Part shown: positions 38,471 through 48,234 of the stretch, piece after piece
Position numbering within the stretch: position 1 is the stretch's first letter
Layout: each line of letters opens with the position of its first letter
Assembly (NCBI RefSeq): GCF_003606345.3
Contig: NZ_CP031844.2
Span: 248,001-312,000, forward strand
Direction of reading: 5' to 3'
From: Bartonella krasnovii
GTDB taxonomy: Bacteria > Pseudomonadota > Alphaproteobacteria > Rhizobiales > Rhizobiaceae
Length of the DNA: 64,000 nt
The notes under the pieces: model-generated
Told to the model about the DNA's origin: nothing
The model's database searches: none
Seen by the model: only the letters and a program-made list of their open reading frames with translations
Translations under genes and position numbers: made by a program

Positions 38471-39207
38471 GAGTGATTTAACTCCTTATCTTTGATAAAT
38501 AGACCGATATTGAATACGGCTATTATAACGGTTGATATCACTTGGTTTAGTTATATCGATAAGATATAGGGTATTTTTGTTGGTATTGTGTTTTAGGTTG
38601 TATCAAATAATAATATGCATTACTGATTGCATTGCCTTTTCAATAGGCATTATGGTTTTTAAATCCTTCACATTTGCGATTTTTTTTTGTTATTGAGAGG
38701 GAATATTTTTATGCCTATAAGAGAATTTCTAAAAACAAAAAAGTTTCTTCTCTAAAAGCTTTTGGGAGCGCAGTCCATAGAATTTGTAAGAGGAGTTTGA
38801 TGGTTTATTTTTCGGAAAATTCATGAATGTTTGTTTGTTAATGAATCATTTTAAAGAAAGCTTTCCTTAATTCAAAAGGCAAAAGAGATTGATAAGGACT
38901 TTGATAGAATAAGATAGGTTGGAATTATTCAGTATTAAAATGCAATGAAGGGTGTTCATATTTCTCTTTTTAAACTATTTTATAACCTCTGTAATTTTAA
39001 AGAGTAAGGAGATAAATTTACTTATTTTCTTTAAGCAGTTATTCGTAGATAAAAAATTCTCTTTTAATCTATAAATTAAAAAAATAATGACTTTTTAAAA
39101 GCCTTATAAGCTTTATACATTAATTTAAATATTATGCATTGATTTTGAATTATGCATATTATTCACCATAAATTATAACAATAGTGGATATAGACTGGGC
39201 ATAGACA
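38471..39207. other. Intergenic, AT-rich
   Basis: About 740 bp, with no coding frame recognised. A promoter for the downstream symporter must lie at the right end; the strongly AT-rich stretch at 39,050-39,180 is the likely place. Confidence 0.4.
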
Positions 39208-40563
39208 ATGACGTTTAATTTTTTCATCAATTTATTTCTATTTGTTATTTTTTTATTGTGGATTGCCCAAAGTAAGAGAATGCAATGGAGTCTTTCACGC
39301 CGTGTCATGCTGGGGCTTGTCCTTGGCTTGATTTTTGGTGGTGTTTTGCAGGTTATTTATGGAGAAGGTGAAGTCATTTTATTGAAATCCATTGAATGGT
39401 TTAACATTGTTGGGAGTGGCTATATCTTATTACTCCAAATGATTGTTATGCCACTGGTTTTTATCTCTATTGTTTCAGCTGTTGCTCATTTGCATTCTGT
39501 TTATGCTGTTGGAAAAATGAGTATAATGACTATTTCAATATTGCTTTTTACAACGGCTCTTTCAGCATTGGTTGGCGTTTTAGTCGTGAATGCCTTTGGT
39601 TTAACCGCAAATGGTTTGGTACATGAAGGGCAAAATTTTTCTACTGTTCTTGGAGAGCGTATTTCTCAACTTGGAGATATGAATATTCCAAAGATGATTT
39701 TATCCTTGATTCCTAAAAACCCCTTTGCTGAGTTAAGTGGTTCTAAGCGTACATCAATTATCAGTGTTGTTATTTTTGCGTCATTTTTAGGGGCTGCGGT
39801 TCTTCTTTTGAAGAAAGATGAGCCAGAAAAAGGGGAAAAAGCACTTTTATTTATTCAAGTGGCACAAGCTTGGATTATGCGGTTAGTTCGTCTTGTGATT
39901 GCTTTGACGCCTTATGGTATTTTTGCACTTATGACGAAAGTAGGAGCATCTTCTCATGTTGCAGATATTTTAAATTTACTCGTTTTTATTATTGCTTCTT
40001 ATGTTGGTATTATTTTAATTTTTGGCATTCATGGTGTGTTGCTCGGCATTTTTGGGGTTAACCCCTTCCGTTTTTTTAAAAAGGTTTTGCCGGTTTTGAC
40101 ATTTGCTTTTAGCAGTCGTTCAAGTGCTGCGAGTATTCCTTTGAATATTGAAGCGCAAACACAGTGGATAGGTGTACCGCAATCCATTGCGAGTTTTGCA
40201 GCTTCTTTTGGGGCAACAATTGGACAAAATGGGTGTGCTGGTCTTTATCCAGCAATGCTTGCAACCATGATTGCACCGACCGTGGGGATTAATCCTCTTG
40301 ATCCTACTTGGATTGCAACGCTTGTTGGGATTGTAACATTGAGTTCCATTGGTGTTGCTGGTGTGGGCGGGGGGGCTATTTTTGCAGCATTGATTGTATT
40401 ACCAATCATGGGCCTTCCTGTTACTTTGGTCGCTGTCCTTATCTCTATTGAGCCACTGATTGATATGGGACGTACCGCTCTAAACGTGAGTGATTCAATG
40501 ATAGCAGGAACGATCACCAGTCAAATATTACGAACAACGGATAAAAGTATTTTTGAAAAATGA
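39208..40563 (+). CDS. Dicarboxylate/amino acid:cation symporter (TcyP-like)
   Basis: 451 residues, DAACS (GltP) family with the SLC1 fold. The re-entrant substrate loops are seen as [17 protein letters not shown] and [16 protein letters not shown], and the end [14 protein letters not shown]. The Cys-containing NGCAGLYPA and the overall sequence are closest to TcyP/YdjN cystine carriers, so cystine uptake is the best guess; aspartate/glutamate is possible. Single gene with its own promoter. Confidence 0.85.
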   Translation: MTFNFFINLFLFVIFLLWIAQSKRMQWSLSRRVMLGLVLGLIFGGVLQVIYGEGEVILLKSIEWFNIVGSGYILLLQMIVMPLVFISIVSAVAHLHSVYAVGKMSIMTISILLFTTALSALVGVLVVNAFGLTANGLVHEGQNFSTVLGERISQLGDMNIPKMILSLIPKNPFAELSGSKRTSIISVVIFASFLGAAVLLLKKDEPEKGEKALLFIQVAQAWIMRLVRLVIALTPYGIFALMTKVGASSHVADILNLLVFIIASYVGIILIFGIHGVLLGIFGVNPFRFFKKVLPVLTFAFSSRSSAASIPLNIEAQTQWIGVPQSIASFAASFGATIGQNGCAGLYPAMLATMIAPTVGINPLDPTWIATLVGIVTLSSIGVAGVGGGAIFAALIVLPIMGLPVTLVAVLISIEPLIDMGRTALNVSDSMIAGTITSQILRTTDKSIFEK

Positions 40564-40570
40564 TTTTGGG

Positions 40571-41449
40571 TTATATTTTTTTGGATTTAAAAACATCTAT
40601 AAGAGATATTTGCCCAGAACCAGGATGTAGAGGTTTTTGTTGATTGGGATGAGGAGCCCAACCAGAGAGCCAGATGAAAGAAAAATGGGCACGAATACGT
40701 CCATCAGGATCGCTAAATTTTTGTGCATAGATTTCAGCAGCGCGGAGAAAAAAGCGTTTAGAGACAGGGCGTCGTGAGCGATTGATGAGGGCGTTTTGCA
40801 TTCCCATCGCTTTAAGATCGTGCATAAGGTCAAACATTGTATTATAACGTATTGTAATCTCTTCAACATCGGTTACAGGGAGAGCAAAGCCAACACGTTG
40901 TAAAAGATCGCCTGCATCACGAATGTCGACAAAAGGGTAGATTCTAGGACTTGCTCCACCGTAAATTTCAATTTCAGCTTGTAGGAGACATTCACGTAAT
41001 TCTTTGAGAGTACCAGCTCCTGTCATAACAGCTAGAAATAAGCCATCTGGTTTAAGAGTGTTTTTTATCTGGCTTAGAACACCAGGGGTATCATTCGTCA
41101 ATTGTAATGAAAGAAGTGAAACAATAAGATCGCAGTAATTTTGAGGTAAATCAAGAAACTCTCGATGACGTAAATAAAATTTTTTATCATAGCTTTTATA
41201 AAGCGTATCGGTTTCAATACGTTCTATAGAACAAACCTTTCCAGATTTTATGAGAGCTTGCGCGGCAAGATCTGTATGGCTGTGTAAATCAAGTGCTAAT
41301 TTAAAGAGACGATCAACAGTGCTAAGACGTTGATAGAGATCTTCTGCCATGAGAGAGAGTAAAAAGTCATATCCTTTTTTTGCTTTTTGGAAGGCGCGTT
41401 TTCGGAATTGTTCAATGCGGTTATGATCAAAAATTAAAGGATGGGACAT
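40571..41449 (-). CDS. SAM-dependent methyltransferase (NDUFAF5/BioC-like)
   Basis: 292 residues from ATG 41,449 (MSHPLIFDHNRI); a frame to 41,461 is also open. FDHNRIEQFRKRAF is the typical beginning of the alphaproteobacterial relatives of the mitochondrial complex I factor NDUFAF5; LPQNYCDLIVSLLSLQLTND and GLFLAVMTGAGTLKELRECL are class I methyltransferase parts. The glycine-rich motif I is weak (ALDLHSHTD). It is convergent with the symporter. Confidence 0.75.
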   Translation of the reverse strand: MSHPLIFDHNRIEQFRKRAFQKAKKGYDFLLSLMAEDLYQRLSTVDRLFKLALDLHSHTDLAAQALIKSGKVCSIERIETDTLYKSYDKKFYLRHREFLDLPQNYCDLIVSLLSLQLTNDTPGVLSQIKNTLKPDGLFLAVMTGAGTLKELRECLLQAEIEIYGGASPRIYPFVDIRDAGDLLQRVGFALPVTDVEEITIRYNTMFDLMHDLKAMGMQNALINRSRRPVSKRFFLRAAEIYAQKFSDPDGRIRAHFSFIWLSGWAPHPNQQKPLHPGSGQISLIDVFKSKKI

Positions 41450-41646
41450 ATTATGGAACACTTTCGATTTATGAAAGAATATATTTTGAAAAGGTTCATG
41501 TTTGTGCGTGCTCTGTCAAGTTTATAATGTGAAATAAAAATAAGTTTATAGGAGCTTAAGAGTTTTTAAAGAAATTAAATTTATGAATTGAGGAAATACA
41601 AAGGAACTTTTGTTCTACGGGAAACTTGTAAAAGCCTAAATTTATA

Positions 41647-42435
41647 ATGTTTTACTTTCGAGAAGCGGCTTTAAATAGCGGGGATATACTCAGTCAATTC
41701 ATTGAGCGTTTTAAAACGATGCTTTATCCACCAATTTGTCCTGGATGTAAGCAAAATGTTTCTACTTACGGCACGATTTGCTCTAAATGTTGGAAAGACC
41801 TCCAATTTATTACGAAACCTTATTGTCCTGTTATGGGGACGCCTTTTGTGTGTGATATGGGGGATGGTTTTCTTAGTGGTGAAGCACTGCGTAATTCTTA
41901 CCCTTTTTCACGTGTTCGCTCAGTCATTGTTCATAAAGGACTTGCACGCACTTTGGTAACGCGCTTAAAATACGGTGATTATATAGAATTGGCACCATTT
42001 ATGGCCAATTGGATGATATCTGCTGGACGTGAGGTTATTGATGAGTGTGATGTCATTATTCCCATTCCATTGCATTTTCGTCGTTTTTGGGAGAGGCGTT
42101 ATAATCAATCTGCTGAGCTTGCCCGTTATATTGCAGCATCACAAAAAAAGCTTTTAAAACCCGGTTGGCTTGTTCGCTGTCGACATACGCGCCCGCAGGT
42201 TAGTCTTTCTTCAAGAGAAAGAAAACTTAACGTAAAAAATGCTTTTAAGGTTTCGCATAAAGTTAAAAAATACCTCAAAGGATGTTCTGTTTTACTGATT
42301 GATGATGTATTTACAACGGGTGCGACAGTTACGGCGGCAGCTGCTGCACTAAAATATGCAGGTGCACGACGGGTTGATGTGCTAACATTTTCGCGTGTTC
42401 TTAAGGAAGATTCTATTTTTCCTTCTTCTCAATAG
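41647..42435 (+). CDS. comF: ComF family phosphoribosyltransferase-like protein
   Basis: 262 residues. Four zinc-type cysteines (CPGCKQN, CSKCW) near the N-terminus and the PRPP-binding VLLIDDVFTTGATVTAAAAALK near the C-terminus, with RYNQSAELARYIA between, define the ComF/GntX family. Role in DNA uptake or use of DNA is known in some species only; here it is a conserved alphaproteobacterial gene 46 bp before grxC. Confidence 0.9.
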   Translation: MFYFREAALNSGDILSQFIERFKTMLYPPICPGCKQNVSTYGTICSKCWKDLQFITKPYCPVMGTPFVCDMGDGFLSGEALRNSYPFSRVRSVIVHKGLARTLVTRLKYGDYIELAPFMANWMISAGREVIDECDVIIPIPLHFRRFWERRYNQSAELARYIAASQKKLLKPGWLVRCRHTRPQVSLSSRERKLNVKNAFKVSHKVKKYLKGCSVLLIDDVFTTGATVTAAAAALKYAGARRVDVLTFSRVLKEDSIFPSSQ

Positions 42436-42481
42436 GAACTTAAAGTTGATATTATAAAAAAATACTTGAAGGATAATACTT

Positions 42482-42727
42482 ATGAAAGAGATAATCATTT
42501 ATACACGTCCTAACTGTCCTTATTGCACAAAAGCACGTGATTTGCTTGATAAAAAGGGTGTAAAATATACAGATATTGATGCTTCCACATCTCTTCGTCA
42601 AGAAATGGTACAGCGCGCGAATGGACGTAATACATTTCCACAAATTTTTATAGGTGATTATCATGTTGGCGGTTGTGATGATCTTTATGCTTTAGAAGCT
42701 GAGGGAAAACTCAATTCTTTATTATAA
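42482..42727 (+). CDS. grxC: Glutaredoxin 3
   Basis: 81 residues. The active site CPYC is at residues 12-15, the cis-Pro motif TFPQIFI at about 57-63 and the glutathione-binding GGCDD at about 68-72. It reduces disulphides with glutathione, fitting the gshA gene nearby. AAGGAT precedes the ATG. Confidence 0.97.
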   Translation: MKEIIIYTRPNCPYCTKARDLLDKKGVKYTDIDASTSLRQEMVQRANGRNTFPQIFIGDYHVGGCDDLYALEAEGKLNSLL

Positions 42728-42757
42728 GATATATAATCGCTGTAAATAATATATCTT
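42726..42757. terminator. AT-rich stem between convergent genes
   Basis: AAGATATAT (42,726-42,734) pairs with ATATATCTT (42,749-42,757). It may end transcription of grxC and ubiG; weak because it lacks G/C. Confidence 0.35.
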
Positions 42758-42774
42758 TAAGACTATTACATTCC

Positions 42775-43518
42775 TTAAGACCGTTTTGCGAGAAGGAGAT
42801 AGTTAACATCCATGTCTTTTGAGCGATTCCAGCTGTCATTTAATGGATTATAAGTAATACCTGTCTCATCAATAACAGTCAGAGCGTTTTGTGATAAGAA
42901 TTTTTTAAGTTCTCGAGGTTTTAGAAATTTTTTATAATCATGGGTTCCTTTAGGGAGCCAACGGAGGATATATTCAGCGCCTACAATAGCAAGCCCCCAT
43001 GCTTTCCACGTGCGGTTGAGTGTTGCAACAAACATCAATCCTTGTGGTTTTAGCATTTTTGCTGTCGCTTTTATAAAGAGATTAACATCAGCGACATGTT
43101 CAACAACTTCCATATTAAGGATGATATCAAATTTTTCTCCTTCATTGGCGAGTGCTTCTGCTGTTGTCGTGCGATAATCAATTGAAAGGTTATTTTGTGC
43201 TGCATGGATTTTTGCAACTTCAATATTCGTTTGTGCAGCATCAACACCTACAACGATAGCGCCAAGACGCGCCATTGGCTCACATAACAATCCTCCTCCA
43301 CAGCCAATATCAAGAACTTTCAAATTATCAAAGGGCGTCAGTGAAATAGGATCACGATTAAATTCTAAACAGATTTTTTCTCTGATGTAAGCAAGACGTG
43401 TTGGATTAAATTGATGAAGAGGTCGAAATTTTCCTTGTGGATTCCACCATTCTGTAGCGATACGTGAGAAGTGATCAATTTCACTTTGATCAACAGTTGT
43501 TTGTCTTTCCTCTATCAT
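42775..43518 (-). CDS. ubiG: Ubiquinone biosynthesis O-methyltransferase UbiG
   Basis: 247 residues. [22 protein letters not shown] is the UbiG hallmark; motif I is [16 protein letters not shown], then [10 protein letters not shown] and the ending YNPLNDSW. It performs both O-methylations of ubiquinone synthesis. Divergent from lysC. Confidence 0.97.
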   Translation of the reverse strand: MIEERQTTVDQSEIDHFSRIATEWWNPQGKFRPLHQFNPTRLAYIREKICLEFNRDPISLTPFDNLKVLDIGCGGGLLCEPMARLGAIVVGVDAAQTNIEVAKIHAAQNNLSIDYRTTTAEALANEGEKFDIILNMEVVEHVADVNLFIKATAKMLKPQGLMFVATLNRTWKAWGLAIVGAEYILRWLPKGTHDYKKFLKPRELKKFLSQNALTVIDETGITYNPLNDSWNRSKDMDVNYLLLAKRS

Positions 43519-43701
43519 GTTGCCTTCCTTTTATTTTTAATGATCAAGTCCAGTAGATTTTATACAAAGTCAAGAAAAATTAATATAATCATAATGCAAC
43601 TTGCACAAATGATAGATATTCGCTATGTCGAGAAAATGGTTAGTTGATAGAGCATCGTATTATCGTTTGAGATAAAAGATGTAAAGGTAAGAGTGTTATT
43701 A

Positions 43702-44958
43702 ATGGCGCGCATTGTCATGAAATTTGGTGGAACATCTGTCGCAAACATTGAATGTATTCATAATGTTGCTCGACATGTTAAAAGAGAAGTGGATGCAGGC
43801 CATGAAGTTGCTGTTGTAGTCTCTGCGATGGCCGGAAAAACTAATGAACTTGTGCAGTGGACGTGTGATGCTGCGCACGTCCGTAGAGATTCTCGTGAAT
43901 ATGATGTTGTGGTTGCTTCTGGTGAGCAGGTTACTTCAGGTTTGCTGGCTTTAACACTTCAAGAAATGGGTGTTAATGCACGTTCCTGGCTTGGCTGGCA
44001 GATCCCTATTCATACAGACAATGCGCATGGTCGTGCGCGTATTACTGATATTGATGGATCTTTTTTAATAGAGCGTTTTCAGGAGGGGCAAGTTGCTGTT
44101 ATTGCTGGTTTTCAGGGGGTAGCTCCGGATAATCGGATTTCTACCTTAGGGCGCGGGGGATCAGATACAAGTGCTGTTGCTATAGCAGCGGCTGTACAAG
44201 CTGACCGTTGTGATATTTATACCGATGTAGATGGTGTTTATACAACGGATCCACGTATAGAGCCAAAGGCGCGCCGTTTACCAAAAGTAGCTTTTGAAGA
44301 AATGCTGGAAATGGCTTCTCTTGGAGCAAAAGTTTTACAGGTTCGTTCTGTTGAATTGGCCATGGTTCATAAGGTTCGTACCTTTGTACGTTCAAGTTTT
44401 GAGGATCCTGATGCATTAGGCATGGAGGATCCAATGAGTTCTTCTGGAACACTTATTTGCGATGAGGATGAAATCGTGGAACAACAAAATGTTACTGGTA
44501 TTGCTTTTGCTAAGGATGAAGCACAAATTTCACTGCGCCGGCTTGCCGATCGTCCAGGGATTTCGGCAGCAATTTTTGGTCCCTTGGCTGAAGAGTGCAT
44601 TAATGTTGATATGATTGTGCAAAATACTTCTGAAGATGGCTCAAAAACGGATATGACTTTTACTGTACCATCAGCTGATGTAGAAAAAGCCGTTGCACTT
44701 CTTGAGAAAAATCAGAAAGAAATTGGATTTGATGTTCTCCAGTTTGAAAGTGATCTTGCCAAAATATCTGTGATTGGTATTGGAATGCGCAGCCATGCAG
44801 GTGTCGCGGCTACAGCTTTCAAGGCTTTGGCTGAAAAAGGTATTAATATTCAAGCAATCACGACTTCTGAGATTAAGATTTCTGTTTTGATTGATAGCGC
44901 TTATACTGAACTTGCGGTGAGAACATTACATGCTGTTTATGGATTGGATAAGAGTTAA
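43702..44958 (+). CDS. lysC: Aspartate kinase
   Basis: 418 residues from ATG 43,702 (a GTG at 43,693 is also in frame). MKFGGTSVAN starts the kinase domain, with VVSAMAGKT and GRGGSDTSAVA following; two ACT domains in the C-terminal third (ISLRRLADRPGISAAIF, ISVIGIGMRSHAGVAATAF) would bind lysine or threonine. First step of the lysine/threonine/methionine pathway. Confidence 0.96.
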   Translation: MARIVMKFGGTSVANIECIHNVARHVKREVDAGHEVAVVVSAMAGKTNELVQWTCDAAHVRRDSREYDVVVASGEQVTSGLLALTLQEMGVNARSWLGWQIPIHTDNAHGRARITDIDGSFLIERFQEGQVAVIAGFQGVAPDNRISTLGRGGSDTSAVAIAAAVQADRCDIYTDVDGVYTTDPRIEPKARRLPKVAFEEMLEMASLGAKVLQVRSVELAMVHKVRTFVRSSFEDPDALGMEDPMSSSGTLICDEDEIVEQQNVTGIAFAKDEAQISLRRLADRPGISAAIFGPLAEECINVDMIVQNTSEDGSKTDMTFTVPSADVEKAVALLEKNQKEIGFDVLQFESDLAKISVIGIGMRSHAGVAATAFKALAEKGINIQAITTSEIKISVLIDSAYTELAVRTLHAVYGLDKS

Positions 44959-45499
44959 GTATTTTTAAACGCTCAATTTTAAGAACATAAAGTTTTCATA
45001 TGTATGAATGATTTGCTTTATAAGCATAATTTATATTTTTTAATTTAATGAGAATAATGAATAGAGTGAGACTCTTTCATTAAAAATTTTCTTATGATGG
45101 AGAAAAAACTTTTCTCGTGCGTATTATAAACAAGATTAGTATAGGAGTAAAAATAATTTAAGAGACAACATAAAATACTTCTTATAAATCGTCTAGATAT
45201 AAGATAAAGGAACAAGGAAAACTGTTTACAAGTAAGTGTTTTGAAGAGAAGAAGAATGCACCTGAAAGGAGATTTTATTTCATAATTAATAGTATAGAAC
45301 TTACAGAATTTTCTTTTTATTTGGTTCAAAATTAAAAATATTATCCTAGAAGTCAATAATTTATAAAAATTTCAAGCTCCTCCATTGAAGGGGAGGATAC
45401 TCTTGATGTTATGCCGCTGATATTAAAAGATAAAATCCTTGTTTCTAAATAAGAGGATTTTGGATGTAAAATGATGTAAACTATATGGATGGAGAGAAA
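44959..45499. other. Intergenic, AT-rich
   Basis: About 540 bp. A 103-codon minus-strand frame (45,356 to 45,045) is Ile/Phe/Lys/Asn-rich, as expected by chance in AT-rich DNA, and is not called. CTCCTCC/GGGGAGG at about 45,376-45,393 could form a short hairpin. Confidence 0.4.
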
Positions 45500-46117
45500 A
45501 TGTATCTTAATAAAGATATTTATAATTCCATGTGGTCTCTAAAAAAATATTCTGGCTCTTTTATTGCTTTATGTGGATTCGATGGGAGTGGAAAGACAAC
45601 TTAAACAAAAGAAATTTCTCATCATTACTCACAAAAAAAACATATCATACAAACTTTTCAGCCTAGTAATTGGTATAGAAATAAACCAGAGGTTAGAGGT
45701 TATTTAGAGAGTGGAAAACAAATTGATCCATTGCTTTTAGCGCTTTTAGCCGCAACAGATAGACGCAAACATACGCTTGAAATTATCGAACCTTCTTTAA
45801 CTTCATCGCAAAATTTATTAATCAGTGATCGATATGTTTATTCTAGTCTTGTTTATTTCTACGCTCGAGGTCTTTCTCTTGAAAGTGTGATTCAATTAAA
45901 TCAAGCTATTCCAAGATCTCAGATTACCTTCTACCTTCATTTGCCTCCTGCTGCTCTTATCGAACGATTGCAAAAAAGAGATGGTTTAGCCTTAAAATAC
46001 GAAGAAAAATGCTCATTTATTGAAAAAGTTTGTGAAGGATATCACTATTTATCAGAAATAGACGAACGATTTATCGTCATTGATGGCACCGCCTCTATTT
46101 CTTTAATCCATAATTAA
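45500..46117 (+). pseudogene. Thymidylate-kinase-like gene with one nonsense codon
   Basis: ATG 45,500 follows GGAGAG. The frame is that of a dTMP-kinase-like P-loop protein of about 205 residues: Walker A CGFDGSGKTT is followed at once by TAA (45,602-45,604), then the frame stays open to 46,117 with DRYVYSSLVYFYARG and a lid region. A single base change explains the break, so loss is recent or an error. It is shorter and more divergent than a housekeeping Tmk; the true tmk should be elsewhere. Confidence 0.75.
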
Positions 46118-46722
46118 ATACGACACCATATAGACAGGGCTTGTTTTGACAATAAATAAAATATACCCATTTTAAAAATTTATCTGTAATCTATTCTCCT
46201 TTATGATCTAGTTTCTATGTGAGATCTAGAATTTTAAAGGTTTGCTCACGATAATTTAAGAGTATTGAAAAAAATATTATATATCTTAATATTTTAATTG
46301 AAGCGATGGGTAATCATTAAAGTAACGCACTTTTTTTAAAGTTTGGAAGAGGAAAGCTCTTCCAAAAAGATTATTAATCTCTGTTGTGATCATGATATTT
46401 TCATTATCGTAGAGGCGAATATAGCGATATAAGAACAACCTGTAGAGATATGTTCCAAGCATGTTTGAGGGCAGCGAATAAGCTAAGGGCAAAGGAATAA
46501 TAACAGCAGCTTTTTTTGAGATTTTAATATTCTTACCTCTGTTAAATGAAACAACAAAAAGCAAATTTTAACGTTTTTATGGAGTTTTTCAAATCGCTCA
46601 TTTAATCAGCAAGAACGTGAGATAAAAATATTTTAGCAAGCAGATACATCCATTTCAAGAATAGTAGGCAAAATCTTGGTTATGCTAAAAATCATTTCAA
46701 TAAAGAAGATGATTGTTTGGTT
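46118..46722. other. Intergenic, doubtful frame only
   Basis: About 600 bp, AT-rich. A 92-codon minus-strand frame (46,564 to 46,286) starts with TTG, has no ribosome site and no family; not called. Confidence 0.4.
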
Positions 46723-48084
46723 TTATTCGGAACTATGAGAGATGTCTTTATTACGCTTAATATAAATAAAGCCATATCCAAGACCAATAAGAGCAGATAA
46801 ACCAGAGCCACAAAGAACCCCAATTTTTGCAGCATCGAGCAGGATAATATCTTTAAAGGCGAGCATTGAAACAAAGATAGACATTGTAAAGCCAATTCCT
46901 GCTAAAAAACCAATGAGCAAAATACCAGCCCATGTTAATTGAGGAGGAAGACGACATAGTCCTGATTTTACGGACAGATAACTAGCAGTGATAATACCAA
47001 GGGGCTTTCCAACAAAAAGACCAATGACAACACCAAGAACAATTAATAATGATTCATGAGAAGAAAGATCAAAGTTCGCAAAGCTTACACCTGCATTTGC
47101 AAAGGCAAAAATCGGCATGATACCGTATGCGACCCATGGGTGCAAAGTTTTTTGAACACGTGTTACTGGCGCAATCATGGCCCGTTGTCCTTTACGCATT
47201 TTTTTCAATGCAGTTGAAATATGATGGAAATCTGTTTTTGTGTTTTTTTCTTGAAGAATTTGCATAGCGTTGCTGAGCATGGTCAGTGGTGCTACAAGAG
47301 TACGGGTAGGAAAAACAGGAGTCATCATACCCAAGATTACACCAGCAAGTGACGGATGAACGCCTGTTACTAATAAACCCCACCAGATGATTGCGCCAGG
47401 TAAAATGTACAGCCATGCTGATGCAAGCCCGATCCATTGAAAAAAGAGTACCAGAGCAATACCCGCTCCTACAATCATTAAACCGCTCGGATCAATGTTT
47501 GTTGAGTAGAAAAAAGCAATAATAAGAACAGCGATAATATCATCAATAATCGCTAATGATAGAAGAATGATATGAAGATTAGAAGGAATTTTTTTTCCAA
47601 GAAGAGCCAGAATACCTAAAGCAAAAGCGATATCTGTTGCTGTTGGCACAGCCCAACCGTGGACATGTCCACCGTTAGAATTAAAAATAAAATAAATGAT
47701 AGCGGGGACGCAAACGCCGCCTATTGCAGCAACAATTGGTAAAATTGCTTGTTTAAAATCGGCAAGGGCACCTTCATGAATTTCGCGTCGAATTTCCATT
47801 CCTGCGACAAGAAAAAAAATAGTCATAAGGGCATCATTAACCCAGAAATGTAAATCCCATGAAAGAGTGAAATGACCTAAATTAAAGCCAAGAGGTGTAT
47901 GCCAAAAAGATTCATAGAGAGCAGCATATTGAGAATTAGCAAAAATCAGTGCAGAAGCAGCAGCGAGTAAAAGAACAATACCACTAAGAGCTTCAATATG
48001 GAGAAAACGCTCGATAGCAGAAAGCGCTTGATTGGTGACACGAGAAGCGCGATTAGGCAAGCGATTTGAAGATAAATCAGACAT
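46723..48084 (-). CDS. nhaA: Na+/H+ antiporter NhaA
   Basis: 453 residues from ATG 48,084 (MSDLSSNR). Typical NhaA order: FLHIEALSGIVLLLAAA, VNDALMTIFFLVAGMEIRRE, AVPTATDIAFALGIL with the transport aspartates in ATDIAFA and SLAIIDDIIAV, and FANAGVSF. It swaps sodium for protons across the inner membrane for pH and salt balance. Confidence 0.96.
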   Translation of the reverse strand: MSDLSSNRLPNRASRVTNQALSAIERFLHIEALSGIVLLLAAASALIFANSQYAALYESFWHTPLGFNLGHFTLSWDLHFWVNDALMTIFFLVAGMEIRREIHEGALADFKQAILPIVAAIGGVCVPAIIYFIFNSNGGHVHGWAVPTATDIAFALGILALLGKKIPSNLHIILLSLAIIDDIIAVLIIAFFYSTNIDPSGLMIVGAGIALVLFFQWIGLASAWLYILPGAIIWWGLLVTGVHPSLAGVILGMMTPVFPTRTLVAPLTMLSNAMQILQEKNTKTDFHHISTALKKMRKGQRAMIAPVTRVQKTLHPWVAYGIMPIFAFANAGVSFANFDLSSHESLLIVLGVVIGLFVGKPLGIITASYLSVKSGLCRLPPQLTWAGILLIGFLAGIGFTMSIFVSMLAFKDIILLDAAKIGVLCGSGLSALIGLGYGFIYIKRNKDISHSSE

Positions 48085-48234
48085 GAACAACTCCAAACTA
48101 TCGACAATTTTATATTTCTATATTCTCTGTGTTAAGTGACTCTATCATGATGCTTTCTGTATCATATAAAAGCAAAAAGAGGAATAAAGTTCTCGATTTA
48201 TAGACAAAATCATTATCTCTAAAGCACAATATGT

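Noticed and set aside
45045..45356. 103-codon minus-strand frame
   Set aside because: Ile/Phe/Asn/Lys-rich, as expected from random AT-rich DNA.
46286..46564. 92-codon minus-strand frame
   Set aside because: TTG start without a ribosome site and no family likeness.
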